NCBI RefSeq assembly: GCF_002575655.3
Contig: NC_053039.3
Coordinates: forward strand, 373,279,633 to 373,343,632
Reading direction: 5' to 3'
Length of the DNA: 64,000 nucleotides
Source: Aegilops tauschii subsp. strangulata
Lineage: Eukaryota; Streptophyta; Magnoliopsida; Poales; Poaceae
Shown here: positions 1 to 10,406 of the stretch, one piece after another
Layout: each line of letters begins with the position of its first letter
Numbering within the stretch: position 1 is the stretch's first letter
Made by a program: the position numbers and the translations under genes
Notes under the pieces: model-generated
Told to the model about the DNA's origin: nothing
Databases searched by the model: none
The model's input: only the letters and a program-made list of their open reading frames with translations

Positions 1-21
1 TTCTTGCACCAAAGTGACAAC
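1..21 (-). repeat. Fragment of a reverse-orientation LTR, left of E1
   Basis: These bases are the left flank of element E1. The last five (17-21, acaac) recur at 24579-24583 just after E1, so this stretch was once continuous with 24584 onward, where the rest of a minus-strand LTR is seen. Too short to classify alone. Confidence 0.6.
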
Positions 22-481
22 TGAGTGAGTCCTGGATAAAGGGGTCGTCGGATGGTCGGGCTATGTGACATGGGCCGTGAAGATACAAGATAGAAGGCCT
101 TCCCCCGTGTCCGGGTGGGACTCTCCTTTGCGTAGACTACAAGTTTGGCGATCGGATATGTAGTTACCTTTCTTTGTAAACCGACTCTGTACAACCCTAG
201 CCTCCTCCGGTGTCTATATAAACCGAATGGTTTAGTCCGTAGAGGCAATCACAAATCATACAAGCTAGACATCTAGGGTTTAGCCATTACGATCTCGAGG
301 TAGATCGACTCTTGTAACCCCTATACTCATCAAAGTCAATCAAGTAGGAAGTAGGGTATTACCTCCATTAAGAGGGTCCAAACCTGGGTAAACATCGTGT
401 CCCCTGTCTCCTATTACCTTCGATCCTTAGACGCACAGTTCGGGACCCCCTACCCAAGATCGGCCGGTTTTGACACGGACA
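22..481 (+). repeat. 5' LTR of E1
   Basis: 460 bp, starts TGAGTGAGTCC and ends ACGGACA, directly before the primer site. Compared with the 3' LTR it lacks 13 bp near position 75. A TATA-like TATATAA lies at 215-221. Confidence 0.93.
215..221 (+). promoter_or_regulatory. TATA box of the E1 5' LTR
   Basis: TATATAA in the context tgtctatataaacc. The same context recurs in both E2 LTRs (6930-6936, 15641-15647). In the E1 3' LTR it is changed to TATGTAA near 24312. Confidence 0.7.
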
Positions 482-482
482 T

Positions 483-500
483 TGGTGCTTTCATTGAGAG
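483..500 (+). other. Primer binding site of E1
   Basis: tggtgctttcattgagag begins two bases after the LTR and starts with TGG, as expected for pairing with a tRNA 3' CCA. The identical 18-mer follows the E2 5' LTR. It is not the common initiator-Met site; I do not recognise the tRNA. Confidence 0.7.
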
Positions 501-529
501 TTTCCTCTATGTCGTCAATAGAAGGATCG

Positions 530-1330
530 ATGGCTCGCCTTGTCGTCAACGACAAAATCACCTCTGGAAGGGCCCTAGTTCCTGGGCAGATCCTCCAGCT
601 CGGCAGTTTTACCATGGGTGCCCGCTCGGCCATTAAGCCAAAGGCGGTCCCCCAAATTGCCAAAAATCATCTCTGCATCGGCCTCGAACACTCCGACAAG
701 ATGGATCCGGCAGATATTTCGTCTTTGAACGAACTGCTAGATCGCATCGCCGCCCTGGGGGTCGCAACAAACTATGATTGGATTGGGCTTAAACCCGATC
801 AGAGGGAAATCAGGTCCCCACCGATCACCCATCTGATGGCGGTTGTGGAGGAACAAACCGAGGATACCTCTCCCCCTATGCTGAGAACAAGCTATGTTCG
901 GATTTCCGAGCCTAGCGAGCTGGATACCCATCTTCGGGAAGAGACCTCTTGTCCTCCGAACATAGAACCAGGCGTTGAGCCTGAAAACTCCCAGGACACT
1001 CCGGATCCCAGGCTAGTAACCTCAGAAATTATTCAATCTCCGGATTCCACAGTGGGTCAGGGTTCGGATTTAAGCCCACCCACCCACCACAAGCAATACT
1101 CCCCAAGCAATTCCGGTCCTCCGGACATATGCGACCTAATGTACGTACCGCAGCAACCTCAGGAAACAATCCATCACTTTTGGGCCAGATTCCTCCTTGT
1201 TAAAAACAAGATCAAAGATTGCTGCGACAACGACGCGGTTTCAGTATTCTGCCGCAATGTACGCATGAGGGGATCCTCAATGCCCTCAACCGATGCCGCA
1301 TACTGCACTTTGCAGAATTGGCGCACATAG
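530..1330 (+). pseudogene. gag: E1 gag N-terminal part, internally deleted
   Basis: Capsid-type structural protein of the retrotransposon. The ATG at 530 is chosen because it aligns with the E2 start at 7252; both are followed by a similar stretch containing a PGQ motif. From about 1130 the frame resembles the E2 gag core (the WARFLLVKNK segment matches WTRFLTKKNQ). The part of E2 that links these two regions, several hundred residues, is missing here. A stop at 1328-1330 ends the frame. Confidence 0.75.
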
Positions 1331-1425
1331 TACAGAAATATTGCGCAATGGAAAGCGCCTGGAAAGCCCAGACAGCCCGGTGAGAACCACCCGCCTTTAA
1401 GCCACCCACCTGACGGGCAAAAAGG

Positions 1426-2649
1426 ATGCACCCTCGCGGGGCACCCAATCATCATCCCGCGGACAAGAAAATTAAGCCCTTAACGGGACACAGAACTGTC
1501 CTTGATGAATGGCTCGACAAGCCCTGTCAGATACACACGATGCCGAATTACGAACCAACGCACAGATTTCGGGCATGTTGGGTACTCCGGCAGGTGGCCA
1601 AGAGCGGTGAGGCTATCCTCATCAATACAACCTCAGAGAAATACTCTCCGGACGACGACAATCTCAACGTCTTTACGGTATTCGAGACCTTTTCTTCAAA
1701 TAATCGGCCTAAAAGGGCACTCCGCGACCTAGCCGAAATCAACCAAATAGCCGCAGTAAATCCTTGGAACGATACGGCGATAACTTTCACCGCCAACGAC
1801 GAACCAAGGGCTCGATCAGTCCGCCCACCAGCCGCTTTGGTCTTAAACCCAATCGTCGATGGCTTTCGGCTTACTAAAGTGCTCATGGACGGCGGCAGCG
1901 GACTAAACCTCATCTACAAAGACACGCTCAATAAAATGCAAATAGACAAGAGCCGCATCGAGCAAAGCAGTACAACCTTTCGAGGCATTATCCCCAGTAG
2001 AGAAGCGCGATGCTTAGGGAAAATCAAACTTGATGTGGTATTCGGCATGCCGGAGAACTACAGGTCCGAAGAGTTAATCTTCCACGTGGCACCTTTCAAC
2101 TGCGGATATCACGCCCTGTTGGGGCAAGACGCATTCACACGCTTTCAAGCCATACCCCATTACGGGTACATGAAGCTCAAAATGCCCGGGCCGAACGGAG
2201 TTATCACCATCACCAGTGATCCGGACATAGCACTCCGCGCCGAAAACAAAACCGCATCCTTGGCCCTCGAGGCATTATCCGAGGCCCTTGCTGCTGATGA
2301 GCTCACCGCTCTGCGTTCCATAGTGGATAGAGATGACGCAATCCTCGATAAAAGGCCTAAGTCCACTTCTTTCAAGCCAGCAGACGAAATAGTCAAATTC
2401 CAAGTTCACCCGACGGATCCTAATAAAACAGCAGCCATTGGAGAACAGATGGATTCGACGGTCGACGCCGCTCTAAGAGCTTTCCTGCGCGAGAATTGGG
2501 AGATCTTTGCCTGGCATCCTTCGGATATGCCACGAATTCCACGCAGACTGGTCGAACACAACCTCAACATAATAAAGGTGTTCAAGCCAGTCAAGCAAAC
2601 GCTGCGGCGACTTTCTGACCTAAGCGACAAGCTATGGGGGAGGAGCTAG
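1426..2649 (+). pseudogene. E1 gag C-terminus and aspartic protease
   Basis: The start shows a zinc-knuckle-like pattern (CQIH ... H ... ACW) that matches CQIH ... H ... DCW in E2. The protease follows, with active-site motif LMDGGSGLN at about 1888-1914, where Asp is catalytic. The remainder links protease to RT. The frame differs from the preceding gag piece and from RT, so at least two frameshifts break the polyprotein. In an intact element this aspartic protease would process Gag-Pol. Confidence 0.85.
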
Positions 2650-3683
2650 CCAAACTACTTGAAGCCGGGTTCATTAGAGAAATCAAACACCCGGATTGGC
2701 TAGCAAACCTGGTCATGGTGCCAAAGAAGGACAAATCCTGGCGCCTTTGTGTCGATTTCAAAGACCTAAACAAGGCCTGCCCTAAGGACCCCTTCCCATT
2801 GCCCCACATTGACCAAATCATCGATGCAAATGCAGGACATGATTCACTGTGTTTCCTTGACGCATACTCCGGATACCATCAGATTAAGATGAAGGACTCC
2901 GATCAGGCCGCAACGACATTCATTACTCCGTATGGGCCTTTCTGCTTCAACACTATGCCTTTCGGACTAAAAAACGCCGGCGCCACTTATCAACGCATGA
3001 TTCAAACAAGCCTGGAAAAACAAATTGGCAAGACAGTGGAGGCATATGTGGACGACATCGTCATCAGGACTAAGCATGACAAATCGTCGGTGGACGATCT
3101 ACGACTCACATTTGACAACCTCCGGACATACAATATCCGACTCAATCCGAAAAAATGTATCTTCGGCGTCCCAGCCGGAAAACTGCTCGGGTTCATCGTG
3201 TCCAACAGAGGAATTGAAGAAAACCCTGCAAAAATCTGGGCCCTGTCACAATTGGCAACGCCAACAGACTTAAAACAAGTCCAAAAGCTAGCGGGGTGCG
3301 TGGCAGCATTGAGCCGTTTCATCTCCAGACTAGGAGAAAAGGCACTGCCACTTTATCGCCTGCTCCGACACACCGACCACTTTGAGTGGACGGATGCGGC
3401 AACAGCCGGATTGGAAGAGATAAAAACCTTGTTAGCAAACAACCCAATCCTTGCCGCACCAAACGTCGGCGAGCCTATGTTGCTCTACATATCCGCAACT
3501 CACCAAGTGGTGACCGCCGTGCTCGTCGTCGAACGAGAGGAAGAGGGACACAAATTCCCACACCAAAAACTAGTGTATTACGTATCGGCGGTCCTTACAC
3601 CATGCAAATCCCGATACCCGCACTATCAAAAGATAGCCTATGCGGTCTTCATGGCATCTCGGAAACTGCAGCACTACTTATAA
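2634..3683 (+). pseudogene. E1 reverse transcriptase and first RNase H
   Basis: Gypsy RT that would copy element RNA into DNA. Motifs run in order: LVMVPKKDKSWR, CVDFKDLNKACPKD, FLDAYSGYHQI, FNTMPFGLKNAGATYQ, the catalytic YVDD (about 3046-3057), then LNPKKCIFGV. A degenerate RNase H region (ISATHQ ... YYVSAVL) follows. Stop TAA at 3681-3683; the downstream RNase H is in the same frame, so this is a single nonsense break. It overlaps the protease frame by 16 bases in another frame, showing a frameshift near 2640. Confidence 0.92.
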
Positions 3684-3698
3684 GAGTGCTCGATCACG

Positions 3699-4439
3699 GT
3701 GGCTTTCGAAGTTCCACTCAACGACATCATAAAAAAGCGAGACGCCATCGACTGCATTGCCAAATGGGCTATCAAACTCTTGCCATTTGAAATAACATAC
3801 AAGCCACGCCGAGCTATTAAATCTCAGGTGTTGGCTGACTTCGTCACCGAGTGGACAGAAGACGAACTCCCTAAAGAGTATAGCACATACTTCAACTGGG
3901 TGATGTACTTTGACGACTCTAAAATGTTAGCCGGATTGGGGGATGGTGTCATCCTAACATCCCCTACAGGAGACATAGTCTACTACGTATTACAGATCAT
4001 GTATACAGACACGAATAACGCAGCCGAATATGAAGCTCTACTGCATGGACTTCGGATGCCCGTTTCTATGGGCATACAACGACTTGAGGTGCGAGGGGAT
4101 TCGAACCTCACGATATCTCAAATCAATGGAGAATTCAATGCAAAAGATCCGAAGATGGCGGCCTACGGCAACGCCGTACTCAAAATATCGGCCCGGTTCG
4201 AGGGGCTTGAATTTCACCATGTGGCTCGAGACACTAATCAGGCAGCGGACATCCTTGCTCGCATGGGCGCTAAACGCGACACCATCCCGCCTATCACCTT
4301 TGTGGAAAGGCTTTTCAAGCTATCCGTGGTATGGCAGGACGAGAGCAGAAATACCGGTCTGGCGCCGATCGCACCCCCGGATGCCAAACACGATTCCGAT
4401 ATCATCGGGGGCTCGGGCACTCGCCTTCCGCCCATGTAA
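3699..4439 (+). pseudogene. E1 second RNase H (archaeal-type)
   Basis: RNase H of the plant/archaeal type, a second copy typical of Tat-lineage Gypsy elements. Acidic positions look kept: Asp in MYFDDS, Glu in NAAEYEAL, Asp in VRGDSN and Asp in NQAADILARMG. In an active element it would degrade the RNA of RNA:DNA hybrids. It is in the RT frame after the TAA at 3681 and runs out of frame near 4400, where the integrase continues in another frame. Confidence 0.85.
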
Positions 4440-4837
4440 TCATGGTGGTTATTGCCCCATGGACCGAACCCTTCTTAGCCTACCTTAATAGGCAGGAGCT
4501 CCCCGATGACCAGAACGAGGCCCGTTGCATAGTTCAACGCTCTACAACCTACAAAGTTCATGAAGGAGAGCTCTACAAGAAGAGCACTACTAGAGTCCTT
4601 CAAAGATGTATCTCCGAAGAGGAGGGGCGGCAGCTCTTGGCCGAAATACATGCTGGCCTCGGCGGCCATCACGCCGCAGTTCGGGCCCTCGTAAGCAAGG
4701 CCTTCTATACAGGTTTCTTCTGGCCCACGGCCCGAGCAGATGCACATGCCCTTGTACAGCGCTGTGTCGGGTGCCAGCTCTTTGCCAATCAAAGCCATAT
4801 GTCGCCCACAACCCTAAGAACAATCCCCATTACCTAG
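4331..4837 (+). pseudogene. E1 integrase N-terminal zinc-binding region
   Basis: Carries the H-H-C-C zinc finger of retroviral-type integrases: His residues in EIHAGLGGHH and the CVGCQ pair at about 4766-4780. Ends at a TAG (4835-4837), in frame with the catalytic core downstream. By family knowledge this codon is normally Trp (the WPF..WGLD segment), so it is probably a TGG-to-TAG change. Confidence 0.85.
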
Positions 4838-4861
4838 CCTTTCACGGTCTGGGGGCTAGAC

Positions 4862-5305
4862 ATGGTCGGACCCCTTAATGGGGGAAGCCATAAGAAGGAA
4901 TGTTTACTGGTTATGGTGGACAAATGCACTAAGTGGATAGAGGCCAAACCAATAAAAACAGCTAAAGCCGGACCGGTGATAGATTTTATCTCCGTTGTTG
5001 TACACCGTTATGGTGTCCCACATAGCATTATTACGGATAACGACTCTAATTTCACAGCCGATGAGGTGAAAAATTGGTGTGCTAATCTAGGTATTAAACT
5101 CGTTTACGCCTCCATGTATCACCCCCAAACAAACGGTCAACTTGAACGGGCCAATGGCCTGATAATGAGTGGCATCAAACCCAGACTAGTGCGATCCCTA
5201 AAGGAGTCGGATAAACACTGGGTCGAGGAGCTCCACTCCGTACTCTGGGGGCTGCGGACCACGCCCAACCGCACGACCGGATACACACCGTTCTTCATGG
5301 TGTAG
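4862..5305 (+). pseudogene. E1 integrase catalytic core
   Basis: DDE integrase core. The first Asp lies in GLDMVGP just upstream or in MVDKCTKW, the second in IITDNDSNF, and Glu in NGQLERANG. The order and spacing fit a Gypsy integrase, which inserts the cDNA into the host chromosome. A stop at 5303-5305 replaces a residue before GAEAV; the C-terminal part continues in the same frame. Confidence 0.88.
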
Positions 5306-5320
5306 GGCGCAGAGGCTGTC

Positions 5321-5692
5321 TTGCGCTGCGATATTATTCATGACTCACCTCGAGTGTGCATGTATGAGGAGAGAGAGGCCGAGCTCGATCGGCAGGACGA
5401 CTTAGATGGCCTGGAGGAGGAGCGCGATGTTGTAAAAGCCCATTCCGCATTCTACCAACAACAAGCTCGAAGATACCAAAGCAGAGAAGTGCGGGCAAAG
5501 ACTTATAATGTCGGTGAACTCGTTCTACGCCTACCAGAGAAGAAAAAGGACAAGCTCAAACCCAAATGGGAGGGTCCCTTCATTATAGATGAAGTTCTCA
5601 CTGGAGGAGCCTATCGCCTTCGCAATGCATCGGATAATCGCTTAGAGCCGAACCCATGGAATGCTGCCAGGCTCCAAAGATTCTACGCCTAA
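5321..5692 (+). pseudogene. E1 integrase C-terminal region
   Basis: Continues the integrase in frame after the stop at 5303. It holds the YNVGELVLRL and KWEGPFII segments typical of the Gypsy integrase C-terminus, the second resembling KWEGPYVI of the WHAM-like integrase. Ends at TAA 5690-5692, the natural end of pol. Confidence 0.85.
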
Positions 5693-5976
5693 GTCCGGAC
5701 ACATACCTTCGTTCGTTCCCTTTTTCTCCTTTTCAATTTTCCCTTTTTTTCGTTTTTATACGATTTCTAGCGTGTGTTCGGGTAAGCCGCACACTTAAGG
5801 GGTATACATCCTTAAATGTACACACCCCACCATAACCGGGGGCTTCTCTCAATAGAAGCTTATTATTATCCCGAGCATAAAGCTCACCATATATATATGT
5901 GTTGTTTGCTCATATACGTCCTGTCTTCACCATTATATGCACCTCTATGACTTAAGTTTTTGCCAAGTTGGGTTGC
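5693..5976 (+). other. E1 internal DNA after pol, left of the solo LTR
   Basis: Non-coding spacer between the pol stop and the solo LTR. T-rich at 5710-5760. The E1 spacer resumes at 18910 after the solo LTR and its gttgc TSD (5972-5976). No gene seen. Confidence 0.7.
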
Positions 5977-6723
5977 TGTGACGCCGCCGATTCAACCGTA
6001 CACTAATCATGCACACAAACGTGTACGATCAAGATCAGGGACTCACGGGAAGATATCACAACACAACTTTAAAAACATATATAAGTCATACAAGCATCAT
6101 AATACAAGCCAGGGGCCTCGAGGGCTCGAATACAAGTGCTCGATCATAGACGAGCTAGCGGAAGCAACAATATCTGAGTACAGACATAAGTTAAACAAAC
6201 TGCCATAAGATGGCTAGCACAAACTGGGATACAGATCGAAAGAGGTGCAAGCCTCCTGCCTGGGATCCTCCTAAACTACTCCTGGTCGTCGGCGGCCTGA
6301 ACGTAGTAGTAGGCACCCTCGGTGTAGTAGGGGTCGTCGTCAACGGTGGCGTCTGGCTCCTGGGCTCCAACATCTGGTTGCGACGTCCGAGAAAAAGAGG
6401 AAAAGGGGGAAAAGAGGGAGCAAAGCAACCGTGAGTACTCATCCAAAGTACTCGCAAGCAAGGATCTACACTACATATGCATGGGTATCTATGTAAAGGG
6501 GCAATATCGGTGGACTGAACTGCAGAATGCCAGAATAAGAGGGGGATAGCTAGTCCTGTCGAAGACTACGCTTCTGGCAGCCTCCATCTTGCAGCATGTA
6601 GAAGAGAGTAGATGGTAAGTTCACCAAGTATCATCGCATAGCATAATCCTACCCGGCGATCCTCCCCTCGTCGCCCTGTGTGAGAGCGATCACCGGGTTA
6701 TATCTGGCACTTGGAAGGGTGTG

Positions 6724-7204
6724 TGAGGGAGTCCTGCACTAAGGGGTTCTCGGGCGTCCGGCCTGTTATTCATTGGGCCGGACTGATGGGCTGTGAAGAC
6801 ATGAAGACTGAAGACCATACCCGTGTCCGGATTGGACTCTACTTGGCGTGGAAGGCAAGCTTGGCGACCAACTATGTAGATTCCCTCTGATGTAACCGAC
6901 CCCATGTAACCCTAGATCTCTCCGGTGTCTATATAAACCGGAAGAGCATAGTCCAGATAGGGCACATTCATTACCATATACGCATAGGCTAGACTTCTAG
7001 GGTTTAGCCATTACGATCTCGTGGTAGATCAACTCTTGTAATACTCATATTCATCAAGATCAATCAAGCAGGAACTAGGGTATTACCTCCATAGAGAGGG
7101 CCCGAACCTGGGTAAACATCGTGTCCCCCATCTCCTGTTACCATCGATCCTAGACGCACAGTTCGGGACCCCCTACCCGAGACCCGCCGGTTTTGACACC
7201 GACA
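6724..7204 (+). repeat. 5' LTR of E2
   Basis: 481 bp from TGAGGGAGTCC to ACACCGACA. TATATAA at 6930-6936. Same length as the 3' LTR. Confidence 0.95.
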
Positions 7205-7205
7205 T

Positions 7206-7223
7206 TGGTGCTTTCATTGAGAG
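7206..7223 (+). other. Primer binding site of E2
   Basis: tggtgctttcattgagag, identical to the E1 site, two bases after the LTR end. Confidence 0.7.
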
Positions 7224-7251
7224 TTCCACTGTGCCGTCGGCAAAGGGCTTG

Positions 7252-8802
7252 ATGGCCCCTTCGATCATCAGTAATGGCGCCGTTCAGGGAGAAACCTTCC
7301 TCCCCGGACAAACCTTTGCGTTCGGCGACTTCGTACTGCGGGCCAACTCGCTTGGCCATCTCGAGCAGATCGACAGCTACGCCCCTGGCCACCAGGTCCG
7401 ATTCGGAAGCTTGAACTACGTCGCAGATATCCGTGGAGACTTGATCTTCAAGGGATTTGAGCCCGCGGCGATCGCTCCCCCTCATGAACGTGACTTAAAC
7501 CTGTCATCGGATCACATCCAGGAGATGGATCCTGTTGCTGCAACGGCTTTAGAAGCAAAGCAGATCGTGCCCTCCAAGGCCACAAGGTCCACGGCGTTGG
7601 AGACGCACACAGACTGGACATCCTGCAATACTCGTGTCAACGGAACTCCGGACTTGTTTTCGGCTACATGTTCCGGATCAGGTGCGCCTACGAACACCGA
7701 GCTGGATCGGTTATCGATTTTTGAATTTGGCACCGCAGACTTCTTCCAGCACTCACCTTTCGGTGACTTGCTAAATTCTTTAAAGAACTTATCCTTGAAG
7801 GAGGACTCACAGCCAAACTATGTTCGGTTCGAGCTGGAGGTGGACGATGAGGAATTTTGCTTCCCACCCGCCACCCACTTTATAGCCTCCGTCGATGACT
7901 TAACCGACGTGCTTGACTACGGCTCCGAAGACATCGACGGTATGGACGACGATGCCGATATGGAGCAAGGCCAAGATCCGGCATTCACCGGACGTTGGAT
8001 GGCTACCTCTTCGTACGACGTGTACATGGTTGATAAACCCAAAGGATCTGGCGACGACAACGAAGAGCCAGATGCGAATAAAACCTCTGAGACGCAGTCC
8101 AAGCGCCGACGCCCCAAGCGCCATTCTAAGCCTCGCCGCTCAAAAGATAGCAACACTGGCACCGGAGAAAATAATACTCCGGGAGACGCCGAAAACAACG
8201 AAGACCCTGTCGGAGCTACATCCGAACAGGAGGAACATGACAACAGGCAAGACAACCCTGATGAAGAGGCCATAGAAGATGACTCGGAGGACGATAGTTA
8301 CCGTCCACCCTCCGAGGAGGAGACAAGCCTCGGCAACGAAGACTTCATCGTGCCCGAGGATCCTCTAAAGCAGGAGCGCTTTAAGATTCAGCTCATAGCC
8401 ACTGCAAGGAGCCTGAAAAAGAAACAGCAGCAGCTTCAAGCTGAACAAGATCTGCTCGTCGATAGATGGACTGATGTCCTGACAGCCGAAGAATACGGCC
8501 CCAGGCGCCCAGCCAAGAGCTACCCGAAACGTAGACTGCTACCTCAATTCGATGAGGAAGCACCGGAGCACACATCTCCCTCGCGTAATGTGGAACGACC
8601 ACCACGTGGTCGAGACAGGGCGGCCGACCGGCCACCCCGCGGTCAGGATAAAGCGGCAACTCAGGCCGAACAGCAGCCTGCCCCACCGCCTCACAAAATA
8701 GAGACGGAAGAGTTCGGGGTCACACGTATGACCTCCGGCAGATCCTGGACGATAGAGCAGGGCATACAAGATCGATCTACGGATCGCGAGGGCGTGCCTT
8801 GA
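7252..8802 (+). CDS. gag: E2 gag N-terminal ORF
   Basis: First ORF after the primer site. The ATG at 7252 aligns with the E1 start; an upstream GTG-led extension is not needed. The first 150 residues align with the E1 N-terminus. The middle is acidic and low in complexity (many D and E), followed by a basic stretch (KRRRPKRHSKPRRSK), another acidic run, then a Gln-rich helix (KKKQQQLQAEQ). It ends at TGA 8800-8802 and overlaps the next ORF by four bases in another frame. That is either a single frameshift or a natural two-frame layout; E1 is too damaged to decide. Confidence 0.8.
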   Translation: MAPSIISNGAVQGETFLPGQTFAFGDFVLRANSLGHLEQIDSYAPGHQVRFGSLNYVADIRGDLIFKGFEPAAIAPPHERDLNLSSDHIQEMDPVAATALEAKQIVPSKATRSTALETHTDWTSCNTRVNGTPDLFSATCSGSGAPTNTELDRLSIFEFGTADFFQHSPFGDLLNSLKNLSLKEDSQPNYVRFELEVDDEEFCFPPATHFIASVDDLTDVLDYGSEDIDGMDDDADMEQGQDPAFTGRWMATSSYDVYMVDKPKGSGDDNEEPDANKTSETQSKRRRPKRHSKPRRSKDSNTGTGENNTPGDAENNEDPVGATSEQEEHDNRQDNPDEEAIEDDSEDDSYRPPSEEETSLGNEDFIVPEDPLKQERFKIQLIATARSLKKKQQQLQAEQDLLVDRWTDVLTAEEYGPRRPAKSYPKRRLLPQFDEEAPEHTSPSRNVERPPRGRDRAADRPPRGQDKAATQAEQQPAPPPHKIETEEFGVTRMTSGRSWTIEQGIQDRSTDREGVP

Positions 8803-10406
8803 GGCACGACGACGGCCATTTATTCGGACGTGATAAACCTAACCACGCCCGAGCCGAATACTGCAGACGGACTCCACCAGAGCTACGCCATGATGCGGCC
8901 CGATATAGAGGCGCCGCACACCCTCTCTGCTTCATAGATGAAGTACTGGATCACGAATTCCCCGAGGGGTTCAAGCCTGTCAACATTGAATTATATGACG
9001 GCACAACCGATCCCGCAGTATGGATCGAGGATTTCATTCTCCATATCCAAATGGCTCGAGGAGATGACCTCCACGCCATCAAATACCTCCCATTAAAGCC
9101 CAAAGGACCAGCTCGACACTGGTTAAATAGCCTACCCGAGAATTCCATCAGCAGCTGGGAGGACTTGGAAGAGGCTTTCCTCGATAACTTCCAAGGTACT
9201 TATGTCCGGCCACCAGATGGCAATGACTTATGCCACATAGTTCAACAACCTGGAGAATCAGCCAGAAAATTCTGGACTAGGTTCCTAACCAAAAAGAACC
9301 AGATCGTTGACTGTCCGGATGCCGAGGCCCTAGCAGCCTTCAAACACAGCATCCGCGATGAATGGCTCGCACGCCACCTCCGCCAAGAAAAGCCGAAGTC
9401 TATGGCAGCCCTTACGGCACTCATGACCTGCTTTTGCGTGGGTGAGGACAGCTGGCTGGCTCGTAGCAAAAACACAGCCAGCGAGGCAGGCCCCACTGAG
9501 GCCAAGAGCAGCATCGGAAAGCTCCGGTGCAATAGACACAAACGCCGAAGCAATGGCGACAACACCGAGGACACCACAGTCAACGCCGGATTCAGTGGCT
9601 CCAAGTCCGGCCAACGGAAGAAGCCCTACAAAAGAAACAACGAAGGACCTTCCAGCCTGGACCGCATACTCGACCGCCCGTGCCAAATTCACGGCACCCC
9701 GGATAAGCAAGCCAATCATACCAACAGGGATTGTTGGGTCTTCAAGCAGGCCGGCAAGTTAAATGCTGAAAACAAAGGAAAAGGATCACAAAGTGAGGAC
9801 GAGGACGAAGAGCCCCGACAGCCGAACACTGGGGGACAGAAGAAATTTCCCCCTCAGGTCAAAACGGTGAACATGATATACGCTATGCACATCCCCAAAA
9901 GGGAGCGTAAGCGAGCACTCAGGGACGTCTACGCGGTAGAGCCAGTCGCCCCAAAATTCAATCCGTGGTCATCATTCCCGATCACCTACGATCGCCGGGA
10001 TCACCCAACTAGTATCCGCCATGGCGGTTCAGCTGCACTTGTCCTGGACCCAATTATCGACGGGTTTCACCTAACACGAGTCCTGATGGACGGTGGTAGC
10101 AGCCTCAACCTGGTTTATCAGGACACAGTGCGGAAGATGGGCATTAACCCCTCGCGAATCAAACCAACAAAGACTACCTTTAAAGGAGTCATACCAGGCG
10201 TAGAGGCCCGCAACACGGGCTCAATCACGCTGGAGGTGGTCTTCGGGTCTCCTGACAACTTCCAAAGCGAAGAGTTAATCTTCGATATCGTCCTCTTCCG
10301 TAGCGGCTATCACGCATTGCTCAGACGAACCGCGTTCGCTAGATTCAACGCAGTGCCACACTATGCTTATTTCAAGTCAAGATGCCCGGTCCACGCGGCG
10401 TCATAA
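8799..10406 (+). CDS. E2 gag core, zinc-knuckle-like motif and aspartic protease
   Basis: 535 residues. Residues about 50-190 form a plant retrotransposon gag domain (AIKYLPLKPKGPARHWLNSLP, then SSWEDLEEAFLDNF). A zinc-knuckle-like CQIHGTP ... H ... RDCW lies near residue 300. The protease motif VLMDGGSSLN is near residue 429, with Asp catalytic. Gag would build the particle and the protease cleave it. The frame then shifts; a short tail of the protease-RT linker is at 10382-10588. Compared with E1 it is much better preserved and includes the gag core that E1 lacks. Confidence 0.88.
   Translation: MRHDDGHLFGRDKPNHARAEYCRRTPPELRHDAARYRGAAHPLCFIDEVLDHEFPEGFKPVNIELYDGTTDPAVWIEDFILHIQMARGDDLHAIKYLPLKPKGPARHWLNSLPENSISSWEDLEEAFLDNFQGTYVRPPDGNDLCHIVQQPGESARKFWTRFLTKKNQIVDCPDAEALAAFKHSIRDEWLARHLRQEKPKSMAALTALMTCFCVGEDSWLARSKNTASEAGPTEAKSSIGKLRCNRHKRRSNGDNTEDTTVNAGFSGSKSGQRKKPYKRNNEGPSSLDRILDRPCQIHGTPDKQANHTNRDCWVFKQAGKLNAENKGKGSQSEDEDEEPRQPNTGGQKKFPPQVKTVNMIYAMHIPKRERKRALRDVYAVEPVAPKFNPWSSFPITYDRRDHPTSIRHGGSAALVLDPIIDGFHLTRVLMDGGSSLNLVYQDTVRKMGINPSRIKPTKTTFKGVIPGVEARNTGSITLEVVFGSPDNFQSEELIFDIVLFRSGYHALLRRTAFARFNAVPHYAYFKSRCPVHAAS

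Noticed and set aside
470..529. E1 gag start in the LTR at 470 or at 509
   Set aside because: 470 lies inside the LTR. 509 is possible, but 530 aligns with the E2 start, so it was preferred.
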